The notes beneath the pieces are model-generated. The model had not been told where the DNA came from. It searched no databases and was given only the letters and a program-made list of their open reading frames with translations. Below, in pieces: positions 25,436 to 37,735 of a DNA stretch of 64,000 nucleotides; position 1 is the stretch's first letter, and each line of letters begins with the position of its first letter. The position numbers and the translations under genes were made by a program. The DNA lies in NCBI GenBank assembly GCA_025093985.1, contig JACAAK010000014.1, positions 248,001 through 312,000 of the forward strand. Direction: 5' to 3'. This DNA is from Calvatia gigantea. Taxonomy: Eukaryota; Basidiomycota; Agaricomycetes; Agaricales; Lycoperdaceae.

Positions 25436-28400
25436 ATGTCGAAAGGCGCAAACAATGCTTCTATCAAGGCAATAGACAAGACCTCTATCCACCGGATCAC
25501 TTCCGGTCAAGTAGTTGTCGATCTCCAAACGGCCGTCAAGGAGCTCGTTGAGAACAGTCTAGATGCAGGTGCCACAAATATCGGTAATGCAGGCCCATTA
25601 GTTCGTCACGTCAGTTGCGTACTTAACGACAGGCTGCAGAGGTTAGGTTCAAACAATATGGCTTGACGAGTATAGAAGTGATTGACAACGGCACGGGAAT
25701 TGCGGAGGAGGACTGCGACTCCATTGGTGACGTTCCCCTCGGTTCAACTCCTGAAGCTTCATCTACTAATTCAACAAACCAGGGTTGAAGCACTACACGT
25801 CGAAACTGGCCACATACACAGATCTCTCGCAATTGCGGACAGTTTGGCTTTCGTGGCGAAGCCTTGTCCTCCCTGTGTGCCGTTTGTCAATCGGTCCAAG
25901 TCACGACATCAACACATCCTCCTGTCGGGGTTTGTTTAGATTTGGAACCGAGCGGCAGGGTCAAGAGTCGCAAAACAGTTGCCCGACCAGGTAGGTGATT
26001 TTTTAAGTCAGACTATTGCGACGTTTACGACCCTATTTCAGAAAGGGACCACAGTTAGCTTGAAGGGCCTGTTTCACCCGCTACCAGTGCGGCGGAAAGA
26101 ACTCGAGAGGAACATCAAGAGAGAGTTCGCAAAAATACTGTCGTTGTTGAGCGCGTATGCGCTTCTGCCCTGTGCAGCAGAACCAGGTGTTCGGCTCAGT
26201 GTCACCAATCAACTGGATAAAGGCGCAAGGTCGCAGTTGCTTATCACACAAGGCACTCCTTCCATGAGGGCCTCCGTTACGGCGTTATGGGGTCCCAAAG
26301 CGCTTGATAACATTGTAGACTTGGATCTCAAAATAGAGGTTGAGAGAGAGCGGGGAGGTAGAAGGATTGTGTGAGTCTGTTCTGTCGTCTGAGAAGGCCT
26401 AGACCACGATGTCTTACCCAACCGTCAAGTTCGACTTCTGTTGATGAGGAACCTCTGCAAGTATGTGTTCGGGGTTTGATTTCCAAGTTCAGTGTCGGAT
26501 GTGGACGAACGGGAACGGATCGACAGTTTGTTTACGTGAATGGCCGGCCATGTACCCTCAACAAGGCAAGGATATACCCCAGAACTCGAAGAGTTTTGTT
26601 TATAGTTACGAACACGATATAGGTCCAGAAGGCATTCAACGAGGTATACCGATCGTTTAATGCCACACAGTCACCCTTCATCATTGCGGATTTCATTTTA
26701 CCAACTGGTTCGTCCCATTATGCAACCCACAGCTCCAAACTCATTCTGGACATAACCTTAGAATCTTGCGATGTCAATGTCTCACCAGACAAGCGGACTA
26801 TCTTCCTCCACAACGAGAATAATATGATTAGTGCCCTCAAGGTCCGCCCCCCCGCCTATTTCCTCAGCGTTATTTAACCAATCAATAGTCGGCCCTCGAA
26901 AACAATTTCAATCCTACGAGATCTACTTTCGATGTTACAGGAACACAAGCCAACATGGTTCAAACAACCCTTGACCGACCTTCAACTCACAGGCAGCAGC
27001 AGACGACCACAAGCAAGAAGTCACCACCACTCGGCGATAAGCCGAGTCCCCCAAATCGCGGATCAGACGAGAGCCAGCCTATGAATCAACCTCCCCAACC
27101 GTCGAGTCCTGCTCAGCCTACCAATACGTCTCCTTCTGCTCCTTCTATAGACTCCCTTGGAAATGGATCTACCCTTCCGGCCAAAACGCCACTATTCATA
27201 CCGGATCCTGAAGACGAGGTATCTCCGGAGGACGCTGACGCCGGGGGTACGACAACCACCCTCGGCGTAGCAATGATCCCCGAAGTTATGACAGAAAATC
27301 CGGAGGACCAACCCAAGCAGAAACAGCAGGATGGAGATACAGACGAAGAGGAAATTGTCATTGATACAACGCGGGCGTCGTGGAACCAGCCGACGTTGTC
27401 GCAAATCGCTCCCCCGTTAAATCGAAACACAGGTGAAAATGGAGAGGTGGCAGCCACAGAAGATTCACTGGGTGGAGCCGTAAACCCAGAGAGGAGTACG
27501 GAAGGAGAACTGAGCACTGACGACGAGCCCAACTGTCCAGAAGAGCCTCCACAGAAGAAACGCAAAACGGATGTGGACACCTTGACACCCTGGATTACCA
27601 CTAAACCCGCATCAATCAACGGGAAAGCGAGGGTTAGTGTAGCGGAACCGGATGAGGCTCAACCACCGGTTGGGGATATTCGTGATCCATCCAGTTCTGC
27701 GACCCAAAGCAAAATTCGAAAGGGGCAGATGACTATGCACAAGTTTCTGTCCGGCTTTGCTTCTAGCAGTAGCCAGCCTCGAAGCGATGTTCCGGAGGAG
27801 GGGACAGAGGATATGGAGATCACAGAAGAAGGAGATATAGAAATGGAGGGAGGAGGCGCTAAAGACGTCCAAGACGCTAATCAAATCTCGGAAGACTCTC
27901 CTATGCAAGCGGCTGTTGATCCTTTACCCGGACCGCTCCAAGATGTCCAGGCACACGATCCCACTATGGTTGATAGCGAACAGTTCCCGAACCCCCTGCC
28001 CACGGATTCTGATCACACGCCAGTCGACGACTTCGAAACTGACGAATTGGACATATCGTCGGTTTTGAGCTCGGTTCAGCAAAGCCTTTCATCGAGTCCC
28101 GGTTTATCCCGCATAGAGCAAATATCTCGACCGGAGATTACTCGTGGCAACACCGACAACGATATTACCCTTAAATTCGATTTCGAGAAGGTCAAGAACA
28201 ACTGGACCAAATTGATAACTTTCAGGACAACAGGACAACCGTCAACCCGCGTCGACGCTGACGCACTTGAAGATGCCGGTTTGTCCAACACCGAGAACGA
28301 AGCTAAAGTGGCCGAAATACTCTCGCGTATCATTGACAAGACCGATTTTTCTATGATGGAAGTGGTCGGACAATTTAATCTTGGATTCATTATCGCTAGG

Positions 28401-29149
28401 CGAAGGAAAGCTGACACAAACGAAAATCGGATGGATGACCTCTTCATTGTGGATCAACACGCAGCGGACGAGAAATATAACTTTGAAACCCTTCAACAAA
28501 CTACCAATATACAATCTCAAAAACTATTCCAGTTCGTAAAAAGCTCCCATCGGACTCTCATGTTCAGACACTGACACGTTAATTTTCCAGGTCTCGCTTA
28601 CTCGAACTGACAGCATCTGATGAATTGGTTGCCACAGAAAATATTGATATTCTCAGGAAAAATGGTTTCGAAATTGACATCGACTCCACGGCCCCTTCGG
28701 GAGCCCGACTAAAATTAACGGCGCAACCTATCAGCAAGAGTACGGTTTTCGACATGAAGGGTAATTGCCGGCTTTCCCGTTGCTTCTTCTCGCGTTGATC
28801 ATCGAGAATCAGATCTTGAAGAAATTATCGATTTGATGAGGGATAGACCCAAGGGTCACATGGTTCGGTGTTCCAAAGCACGTGTTATGTTCGCCATGAG
28901 AGCCTGTCGGAAGAGTGTCATGATCGGGATGCCGCTGAACCGACACCAAATGCTGAGCGTGGGTTCTTACACTCTTCCTTGACGCACAAGGTTGATATGT
29001 TCTCATAGGTTGTGCGACACATGGGGACCATGGATCAGCCGTGGAACTGTCCACATGGGAGACCGACGATGCGGCATTTGGTTGATTTGGAATCCGTAAG
29101 GCAACCAAAGAGGGAAGTGGACTGGAGGAGGCTGACATTGATCTCATGA
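25436..29149 (+). CDS. PMS1: DNA mismatch repair protein PMS1 (frameshift in ATPase domain)
   Basis: Pms1 pairs with Mlh1 to form MutL-alpha, the endonuclease of eukaryotic mismatch repair. The GHKL ATPase motifs are clear: [18 protein letters not shown] (motif I), VIDNGTGI (motif II) and GFRGEA (motif III). Then come [26 protein letters not shown] and [12 protein letters not shown], an acidic linker of about 400 residues, and the C-terminal endonuclease domain with [24 protein letters not shown] (metal site), ACRKSVMIG and [12 protein letters not shown]. At about 25842 one extra G lies between LRT and FGFRGEA, so the literal frame stops at 25994 inside the ATPase domain. Every other junction, about a dozen introns including one GC-AG (26566-26622), is consistent with a functional gene of about 1,000 codons. 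That pattern suggests a very recent mutation or a sequence error. Confidence 0.9.
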
Positions 29150-29294
29150 CCTGAATTTGAATATCTACCCGCATTGCAATCTTTTTTTCGGTAATCTATT
29201 TGTGCCCTTGTTTCTGTCTTGTCTACATAATGGAGGGACTCAATATATGGGGTTTGGAGAACTTTTCCTTCCCCTTTCCCACAAGAACTAAACC

Positions 29295-30624
29295 ATGTCC
29301 ATCCACTCTGTCAAGCGCGATCAATGTCATCTCGCCTGGGACAAAAAGTTTGCTCAGTTTCTAAACATTGCGCTTATGCTCATTATACATTCAGTATTGA
29401 ACCTGTTCTGCGTATTCAATCCGGGGAGACGGTGACATTTGATTGCCTTGACGCATCAAATGGACAAATCTCGTCATCTTCGACTTCGGCAACTGTTCAG
29501 ACGCTCGTATTCGCTCTGCTTGATCAAGTGAATGGGCCGATTTACATTGAAGGCGCTCTTCCAGGGGATACCCTCCAGGTCGATGTTATCAAACTTGAGA
29601 CGGCGGATTGGGGATGGACCGCGCTCATTCCTGGATTTGGTCTTCTGGCAGATGAGTATTCAGAACCTGACCTCAAGATTTGGAAGCTTGTGCGTTCGGA
29701 AAACGGATCAGGGGAGGAGTATGGTTACGCTTGGTTTGATGAGTCCAAGGGTATCAAGGTGCCCCTCAGACCCTTCATGGGGGAAATGGGTGTAGCGCGG
29801 GGACTTGAAGGCCAGTGGTCAACTATACCTCCATATAACACTGGAGGGAATCTGGATACAAAATATCTCTACACTGGATCACAGCTGTTTTTACCAATTG
29901 AAGTTGAAGGGGCTCTATTTTCAATTGGGGTTTGTGCCATCTCTTACGGCTTGGCTTACTCCGAATCACATTCTGAAACTGTTTACTCAGGATGGTCATG
30001 CAGCACAAGGAGACGGAGGTTGGTGTCATGTCACAACCCTTCAGGTTTACACCCTAACTCCACTCCTCCGTTGTACCCAGAAATATGCGGTAAGCCCCAG
30101 TCGTGGTTGTCATCTCCCGCCTAACTGGGACAAATGTAACCAGGGACAGCAATTGAAACACCCATGAAAGTCACCGTCAAACTGACAGTCCACAAGGATC
30201 GGCCATACATCCGTACTCCTCACTTCAGTTTCCAGAGCCCCCGAACCTCCAGTATCAGGAGTAATAGCCCAGAAGAGTTCTATTGTGTTACCGGCATTGA
30301 CTCAGATCTTCGGGAAGCGACACGCTCGGCGGCCCGCAATATGATTGAATTTCTGGGTGTCGAACACGGTTTGGGAAAGGCTGAAGCCTACATGCTTTGC
30401 AGCGTCGCGGCTGACCTGAGAATGCTTGAAGTGGTAAGTGTTATGTATATTCTTCTATGAGGGTTTGACACTTGTCCCATTCTCACCTTATGCGATTCAG
30501 GTTGACATGCCGAATTATACTGTGAGTGAATAATGTCGGCCGGGCGTCAGGGCTGTCGGTTGATCCCTAAACGTGGCAGGTTGGCATGATGATTCCCCGA
30601 TCAATCTTCCGAGTCAACTCTTAG
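29295..30624 (+). CDS. Acetamidase/formamidase family protein
   Basis: This is an FmdA/AmdA-family amidase of about 330 residues that would hydrolyse formamide or short aliphatic amides to ammonia and acid, a nitrogen-scavenging role in the cytosol. Family blocks are CHLAWDKKFA, SGETVTFDCLDASNGQ, GPIYIEGALPGDTLQV, GWGWTALIPGFGLL-like sequence, GDGHAAQGDGEICGTAIETP, FYCVTGIDSDLREATR, EAYMLCSVAADLRMLEVVDMPNY and VGMMIPRSIF near the end. The start at 29295 (MSIHSVKRD) splices in frame to IEPVLRIQSG. One coding exon is only 9 nt (30081-30089, encoding the middle of EICG), flanked by introns ending ttgtacccag and starting gtaagcc. All junctions are in frame and the gene looks intact. The exact amide used cannot be told from sequence. 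Confidence 0.88.
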
Positions 30625-31301
30625 TGCATGAATTATCAACCCTGTGGGTTTCCGAATCAAGTTTGTGTTCATTACTTAAGTACCTTGTCTCGCGACTGGG
30701 GGATGAATCGATGATTGATGAATTGATGTGATATATGTATGACACGCGTGTTGACGAGTCGGAAAGAAGCCAGTGATGTTAAGCCGGCCGCCCTCATTTC
30801 GAAAACTTCGAAAATAAAATTTCGCCTGCGCAATCTAGGACCGAGTCCGACGAAGACGCAGAAAATTTTGTGCCCTCCCTGAAGAATGCTATTTTACATT
30901 ATTTGGGCTGTTGACATTAAAGAGTTTCCCAAGTGTTGTTTCTGTATCAGCCCCACAAACCATACATGCAGGGATATTAACTCAAGTACTTCAAGCTTGG
31001 AGCTAAAATATTCCAACTCCCTAACATAAAAATCCCGGAGTAATCTGACGGGAATCCCAGTTACTGCTTGCGGCGTCCCAGGCATCTGAAGTAACCCCAT
31101 CCGGCCAGTGGATAAAGGGGCGAATCACGCAAGTCACGTCGACCAGTGGGTAGATAATATATACCAGATCTTCTTTACATACATATTCACTCGCAACCTC
31201 CTCTGAGCGTTCTTCGCTTTCGCATTTCCGCCTTGTGCTTTTACCCTGGATCTCCCTCCCCTCCCAGGCTCACATCCTTAGAAAAAGCGCAGACGAGCTC
31301 G
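30625..31301. other. Intergenic between the amidase and G-alpha genes
   Basis: No gene is supported. A minus-strand frame of 68 codons at 30894-31100 has no recognisable content. A TATA-like gataatatatacc lies near 31150-31163, about 140 bases before the G-alpha ATG, followed by a pyrimidine-rich leader. Confidence 0.45.
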
Positions 31302-33623
31302 ATGACCCTTCCACCCCCCGTTCCCTTAGGCAAGCTGAAGCGTATGTCGATGCCAGCGTCTATGGCCACACCTCCTTCATCTCCAACCGTTAATCCGTTC
31401 TATGCACGATGGTCGAGTTCCCCGATGCCAGGGGAAACGGAGGAACAAGCAAATGCAAGGGTCAAGACGCTCCAGGAAGCAGTGAGGAGGAGCAAGGAAA
31501 TCGACGAGAGTCTACAGGAGGCCAAAAAGGTGTTGGAACGGCGGAAGAAGGCGGTAAAGATTCTGTTGCTAGGTACGCTCCAAACTTCTCAGAAGAAGAT
31601 CGTTCCACTTACTCTACCTGAACAGGCCAATCGGAGAGTGGAAAGGTGCGTTCCCAGGCGCTGTAAGCAAGAGAGAGGAAACTCACACCTCGCCGACGGG
31701 CAGAGCTCGGTATTGAAAAGTTCGTCACCTATTTCTGTTATTTTCGACTCAAAATCTCACGATCTTTGAAGACTTCCAATTAGCTTTTGCACCCCGCCAC
31801 TTCGAGGTAGAACGAGCGACGTGGAAACTAGTCATTCAGCTTAACCTCATAAGGTATGTTTTGGACAAACTATGCTGATCCCAATCCCATGTTGAAGCTG
31901 AAGCAACGCCGTGCAGTAATATCAGAACTATTATTGAGACCCTCAAGATAGAATGGGACCCCGCGACCCCAACGACACCTGTCGATATGGGCCCGGCGAT
32001 CCGTACTTTCCGTCGAGTTCGGCTCAGCCTGTCCCCTCTGTTCATCATCGAAACCAACCTCATGCGGATGCTAGCTCCTGAAACTAAGGACCCAACAGAA
32101 GACGTCTGTGTACGTGCCGGGAGCGGGTGGAAGGCACTTCTCAGGTCACAGCTGGAGTGGGCAACCATCTCTTTCTTCAAAAGAGAGTAGGTCTCCAGGA
32201 GCTAATGGGCTCGGAGGGCGGATTCAATCGCATTCATCCTTGCACGGCGAGAGTGACCCAAGCCAAGTCTTGATTGCTCAGCGCGAGGAAATCCTATGGC
32301 TTTGGAGAGATCCAGAGGTCCGTGGTATATTAAAAAAGCACCGCGTTCAGCTGGAGGAAACAGCCGGATTGTGAGTAAAAGCCAGATTCTCCGAAGCACA
32401 AACCACCCACGTGTGATGCTTACTACCTTAAGTTTCATGAATGATGCCGGACGAATCGCCGCGGCCGGTTATGTCCCTACCGATTGTAAGCGCCCCCAGG
32501 CGTGGAAAGGTGACTGGTTTTACTGACCATTCCCATAGCCGATATTATTCGCGCCCGGTTACGAACAGTCGGTGTCGAGGAACACCACTTCATCGTCGAG
32601 AAAGGCGGAGATGCCGGTTCCGATGTGTTTATCACGGACGTAGGTGGTAGTAGAAGCCAGGTTAGTGACCTAGATCTTTCTTGGGACCATAGTTTTACAA
32701 TTTTGGCTTTTTTTTAAAGCGAGCTTCCTGGGTCCCCTTCTTCGACGACGGTAAACCAATTGCTGTGTCACAATAAGTCAGGAATAACTGAACTCCCGAT
32801 TAGTCCAGGCCATCCTCTTCCTTGCGCCCCTAGCCTTCAACCAAACTCTAGAAGAAGATTTACGCGTTAATCGACTGGTGCGTAACATTCACACTCGTTC
32901 CTTATACTAGGCCCTGATACAGGGAAGTGAATAGGAAGACAGTCTGAACTTGTGGCGTGAGATATGTGCCAACAGACTGCTGGCGGGAGCTAATTTAATT
33001 CTTTTCTTTAACAAGGTCAGTTTTTGCCACATTAAATTAAACCCCCAAAGCCCTAGTGTTCCATGCTCACCACAGTGTGGTTCTGGACCTATGGAGGACG
33101 CCAAAAACGGTCGCTGATTCGAATCATAAACAGAAAGATGTACTGACTAATACTCTGGCTTCTGGCGTCCAAGTAAAACGCTATGTACCAAGTTATGGTG
33201 ATGCTCCAAACGATGTCGCCAACGTTACGAAGTGTAAGTCATCAGGCTCCTCCGCCACTCTTCGTTTCGCTAACGATATTTTGTGGCTACAGATTTCAAA
33301 GAAAAATTCAAGTCCTACCATGTACGCGATGACGATTTACATCTCAATCTTTCTCTATGCTTATTGTCTGATTGCACAGAAACGTTTGTCTGCCACTAGC
33401 AGACCCTTCATGTGTTATGAGACCTCTGCTATTGTGAGTCATCTATACCTTACGATCAAGCCGAACATGGTGTCTGATTGAAGCCAGGATATTAAATCAA
33501 TGTCAGTGCTTCTCATCGGAGGTGCGTCGCCCCAGCCAAGCCTTCATTAATTGTCTGCTGACTTATCATTAAGTGAGAGAAGCCATACTTCGGCAACAGC
33601 TGAAGAATGGAGAAATGCTCTAA
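31302..33623 (+). CDS. Divergent long G-protein alpha subunit
   Basis: Spliced through about twelve short introns this gives a G-alpha-like protein of roughly 540 residues, well above the usual 350. Motifs in order are KILLLGQSESGKSS (P-loop), LKNFQLAFAPRHF, a long helical-domain insert (DMGPAIRTFRRVRLSL and a Gly/Ser-rich stretch), FFMNDAGRIA, ARLRTVGVEEHHF (switch I with its Arg), DVGGSRSQRASWVPFFDD (switch II), NLILFFNKKDVL (the NKxD base-recognition site), and FMCYETSAI at the place of the TCAT motif, ending VREAILRQQLKNGEML. It lacks the N-terminal MGxxxS myristoylation signal of classical G-alpha. The glutamine expected in DVGGQ is Ser (codon 32649-32651), so GTP hydrolysis may be weak. 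It belongs to the divergent G-alpha paralogues common in mushrooms; receptor and effector are unknown. The start rests on the first in-frame ATG. Confidence 0.85.
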
Positions 33624-34935
33624 AGTGTAAAATCATCTGAGTCATTGTTGCCAGTCAGGAGCGTGACTTTTTATGATAATGATGACATTCATACCCGTCT
33701 GTGTTTCCAAAATGCTCTGTTCTCTCCTTGCGTTGAACGCCAAAAACTTTCTTCGAATTTCATCGGTAGTTACGCTCTGTAATCCTAATACCTTCCTTTT
33801 TGTCTCCACTTAGCTGTATTGTCCATGATGTACTACTGCGTTCTTGTTGTTATTTCCGGGGCTTATGATGAATAATTATCTCACTCGCCTCGTCTTAGGT
33901 GGCAATGAAGGCATGCTCGCCACCTTGAACGAGCTGTCAATTACTTGGCGGCCGCATGCGTTAGGGACGTGAGTAACTACAGGACGTGCGAACTCAGCCT
34001 CGTGCGAGCTCAACCCCCCTCGGATCTCTGTTCCGTATTCGGAGGCATCGGTCATTGCATCCGGATATGAATCTAGAGATGAAACGGTTGCGGTGTTGTG
34101 GTTTGCGTGCCGATTCCGGATTTCGTTGAATTACGTGTGTTTTTTAGATAACTTTTCTTCAACCGATGCTTCAATCTCTTGGTATATCACATCTATTCGC
34201 CATCCGTTCGTTCGCAGTTCCCAGTCTTACAATGCTCCTGATCGCCAACTCCAGCTTCTATTATGTAACGTCGTCGTCTTCGGAGCTGTCGCAGGGACAA
34301 GTCCTAGGGCTAATAATCTTCACACTTAATGGGAAAATGTCTGATCTCCTCACGGCCGTGCACGTCTGAAGGGTTGCTTGAGGGATGGTACATCGTCCTT
34401 ACCGACAGACATGAGAATAGAGGCCGCCGTTCAAAGTAACGGGGCGCTGAGCTTATTCCTATCTTCGCCATGTCAACCGATTTATTTGCGACTCTTATCC
34501 TGTTCATTAGTGTTCTAATATTACCTTCGACGTCACGACGCCTTTTCGGGTGTTATGCTTAATCAAGTACAGGCGAACCGGCTGTCAATGTATCAACGGT
34601 CCTGGTTTATAAAAGATTGTCTGATATTAAATTGGAGAGGCTGCGCACCACAGAACCTCGCCGTATAAGTACGCCAAGGCGACAGAAGCCTAACTATACG
34701 GTTGTGAATATAAATAGACAAGGCCACAACAACCTCAGGTTCGCTTGCAAGGACGCCGCTCGGGCACGATAACCTTTTCAGTTAATCAATGGTTCAAGAA
34801 GTACACGTTCCCGGGTACTTGGCGCGTACGACGAACCGTTTATCTCCCCAGAAAGCTTGGCATCACGCTGCGCGTAATCCCCTCTGGGTTACATTTGTTA
34901 AATAAATGCTTGTATTACTATCGTGTATGTTTTTA
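33624..34935. other. Intergenic, no supported gene
   Basis: Several short frames on both strands (for example 34093-34369) lack motifs, start context or splice partners. The composition is AT-rich with scattered short runs. Nothing is confidently annotated. Confidence 0.4.
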
Positions 34936-34959
34936 GGTGAGGGGTTCCATTGGAGTAAA

Positions 34960-35185
34960 GGTTGACTTAAACAGAAACGTACAACATGTTACATGGGAAG
35001 CTGGAACAATACAGACAAAACGGCCTTGGATTAAAAGAAGGAAAACCGGGGTGGTAATAACACTGAAACCACAAAATGAGACAAGTAATGATACAACTCC
35101 GTCCTTGACAGAGAGTCCGCATAGAGAAATACATACGGGGGGTATCCCAAAGTTCTTTGAATTGAAAAAAGAACCAATGATACAA
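34960..35185 (+). repeat. Direct repeat A, left copy
   Basis: About 200 bp that recur at 39200-39415 in the same orientation with roughly 80-85% identity. Shared blocks include ggtggtaataacactga, accacaaaatgaga, taatgatacaactccg, ttgacagag and ggggggtatcccaaag. The frame is open in both copies but the translations differ by several indels and show no domain, so it may be non-coding. Together the two copies bracket the DUF7918-like pair, about 4.2 kb apart. Confidence 0.75.
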
Positions 35186-35838
35186 GCGCTTATCGAATTC
35201 TTACCCGCTATGCGGAATGAGCGTCCTGTGGTACCCCTCAAAAATCGAGGAACGCACCGAAAACCTAGATCATCACCAGAGTTGTTGCTGTAACTGTTCC
35301 CCATATTCCGAGGTGGCCCTCCTGTTATTGCACCCCTAAAGTACACACAGTTCGGTCCAGACGCTGCAAAGAGGAATAAAACAGTACATAAGGGAGTCCA
35401 AAACGGTCCTTTTTTCCGTTCGGCGTTCGGATTGAGGTCATATGGAGGACACAAGCGGCGATGCCTGGAAGGCGGGATCGACGGAACAGAGGCGTCACAC
35501 GTTATCGACGCACGAACTAGGATTTCTTATCGTATCTCATATTCTTCCAGATAAAAGAACGATACAACACCTCAAGCCTCAGGCCTCAGTACTCAGTTCT
35601 CGCGCTACGAGACTGAGTGTAAATACTGAATATACCGGGCTGGGTTATGCATGGGCTTTAGCGGAGGATTAATCGGTTACGAAAAGGTTACGAATCACGC
35701 TCGACTGCCCATTTATTTTTTAGGTAACGAAAATAATGGAAGTTGGGTCTTGAATATTTGAGTCCTGACCTTTTCTCGCGTCGCAACCCACCGCGTCGTT
35801 CAGGTTCTAATCCCATCTGCTCTCCCTCACGCCTCAAT

Positions 35839-37023
35839 ATGATAGTCCAGAACGGAATCAAAGTGAAAATCGTTGTTGGCGAAGCGGACATAGCGGAGTA
35901 TTTGGTCGAGAAAGACCTGGCGCAGAACAGGGTAACATGTTGGGTGCCATCACAGGTTGGAAAAGTGAGGACGTGTAAATCTTATGAACACATTCTCACA
36001 TTCTCTGCGGGAGTTTGAGATTATAGTCACGAATGACCGTCAAGGCGAATGTCTTATTAAGGTTAAGGCGGACGGAAGAATTGCTTATGAGCCCATAATA
36101 GGGTGTTTCGCCACGAGAAATGTGGCTTTTTACCGCGAATCGCGATTGGTCAAGCGGCCCTTTTTTTCGCAAAGCTTGATCTCGTTGGTATGAGCTCAAT
36201 TAGTTCCCCGGATTCGACTAATTTCGGGGCCCATAGATGACGACGATCTTCTCAACACTACAGAGGCACATCTTGGAGAGATAGAGATTGCCTGCTGGAA
36301 TTTCGGAAGCTTGGAGATATGTGAAAACCCATATTTCAACCCTTTTCCGGAGAACGGGAGGGTCCATGAGCGGTCTAAAAAGGGCATTGGGCAGCATATT
36401 GGGTAAGCACTATGCTCAATGACCATAGGAGCGTTTTTGAAGCTCGGCTTTGATGTATTTATGGCAGGCTTGGAAGGGCGATATCATCCCAGCAGCAATG
36501 TAGCATTGTTCGCGCCAAAGAGACGGATCATGTCGTTACTTTTGTTTTCCGCTATCGACCCATTGGTACGTGCTCCGGTCAAGTATCCAGCTCCAACATT
36601 TCTGGTTGAAAACGAATTAATTATAGATTACCTGCAAGCACAGGGGATTGCGCCCCTCAAACCCCCACAACAAAGTACAACTTCCGTAGCTGATGCAGCC
36701 TTGGATGAACCCGACTCTAGACCAGAAGGATCAGTACCAGATAGTCGTCAACCAGAAGTGACGGTGAAAGAAGAATACATTGAGATCTCAGACGGCGAGG
36801 ATGATGAAATCGGGGCTCTCCTGGTATGTAGTTTCTGGAATTCATACCCATCTACACGCTCTGAATCATATACAAGGCCAAAGCTGAACAGATGAGGGCC
36901 AAGGCTGAAGAAATGAAGGCACAGAAACGAAAGAAGAAGGAAGTTCAAGCACCTCGGAAGAAGGTGAAGAAAGAGGAAGCTCCGCCGGCATTTGTTCCTG
37001 GTCAAATCATTGATTTGACTTGA
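35839..37023 (+). pseudogene. DUF7918-like gene, copy 1 (frameshifted)
   Basis: This is a basidiomycete-specific family of unknown function resembling DUF7918. It starts at MIVQNGIKVKIV; after an intron FEIIVTNDRQGECLI follows, then VKRPF, DDDLLNT, HERSKKGIGQHIG, VVTFVFRYRP and YLQAQGIAP, the usual landmarks of the family. The tail is acidic then strongly basic (EISDGEDDE, a SUMO-interaction-like patch, then KAQKRKKKEV and KKVKKEE) and ends GQIIDLT at 37023. In the run after VKRP there are seven T (36161-36167), where copy 2 has TTTGTTTT, so the frame is lost before AKLDL. The promoter side matches copy 2 only from about 35800. A nuclear role is suggested only by the basic tail. Confidence 0.7.
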
Positions 37024-37084
37024 GACCTGTGATACGCATGTTGCAGGAGGTCTGTTTACTGTATACCGAACTACTACGCGCCGT

Positions 37085-37735
37085 ACGTTTTAATTATTGA
37101 TAATTTATGCGCTCTTAATTTTCTTTTGGGGCCTTTGTGAAGCCGATGAATTTGTTCCAATGTGCTCGGGGTGCTCGGCTTCCCTTCGGGTTCGAAGATA
37201 ATATTGTCAGTGGGGTCTTCCTTGTACATGAATGGGGTCATTAGGGCATTCATTGACATGCGTGAGATGCTTGATTGGGCGGTTGTCACAATCCTCGATA
37301 GACATTCCACTGGTAGAATTCTCGTCACAGTGATTGTATCGCCAGAAATATCAATTGGACTTGTTATTGACATGTCCAATACATGTAAAATTCTGTGTAA
37401 GGATGTGTGGGTGTTGTCTTCCTACGCTCGCCATTGAGAAAGAAAATAAGTAAAACTACGCTTCTTTGTGTATCTTATCTACAAGCTGTAATCATATTGC
37501 AAGCAACCCGTGAACCACTGATCTGCCAGGTTCTGCCCGTGACCATCTGCCATAAGCCGGCAGTTGCCATATCTGCCTCCTGGTGTTGGTAGGGCAAAAC
37601 GGCAGACATCTGCCAACAAGCATCAGTCAATTGATCAGTCAAATATGACTAGTGACTGGTCAAATGACCGGTCATACCTAGCCATCCGCACCCAACACTG
37701 TTCTAATCCCATCTGCTCTCCCTCGCCCCTCAATA
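37085..37735. other. Spacer between the DUF7918-like copies
   Basis: The first ~70 bp repeat the 3' flank found after copy 2 (gataatttatgc, ttggggcctttg). From about 37500 to 37690 there are many short direct and inverted repeats: atctgcc occurs several times, its inverse ggcaga once, and gtgactggtcaaatgaccggtca forms an imperfect hairpin. No gene is evident. Confidence 0.5.

Noticed and set aside
25801..25860. An intron that would rescue the PMS1 frame
   Set aside because: The only GT upstream (in cacgtcgaaa) would excise the conserved [14 protein letters not shown] region, so a one-base insertion is the better reading.
27113..27619. Minus-strand frame of 168 codons
   Set aside because: Antisense to the acidic linker of PMS1; Ser/Val-rich composition follows from the complement of Asp/Glu/Pro codons.
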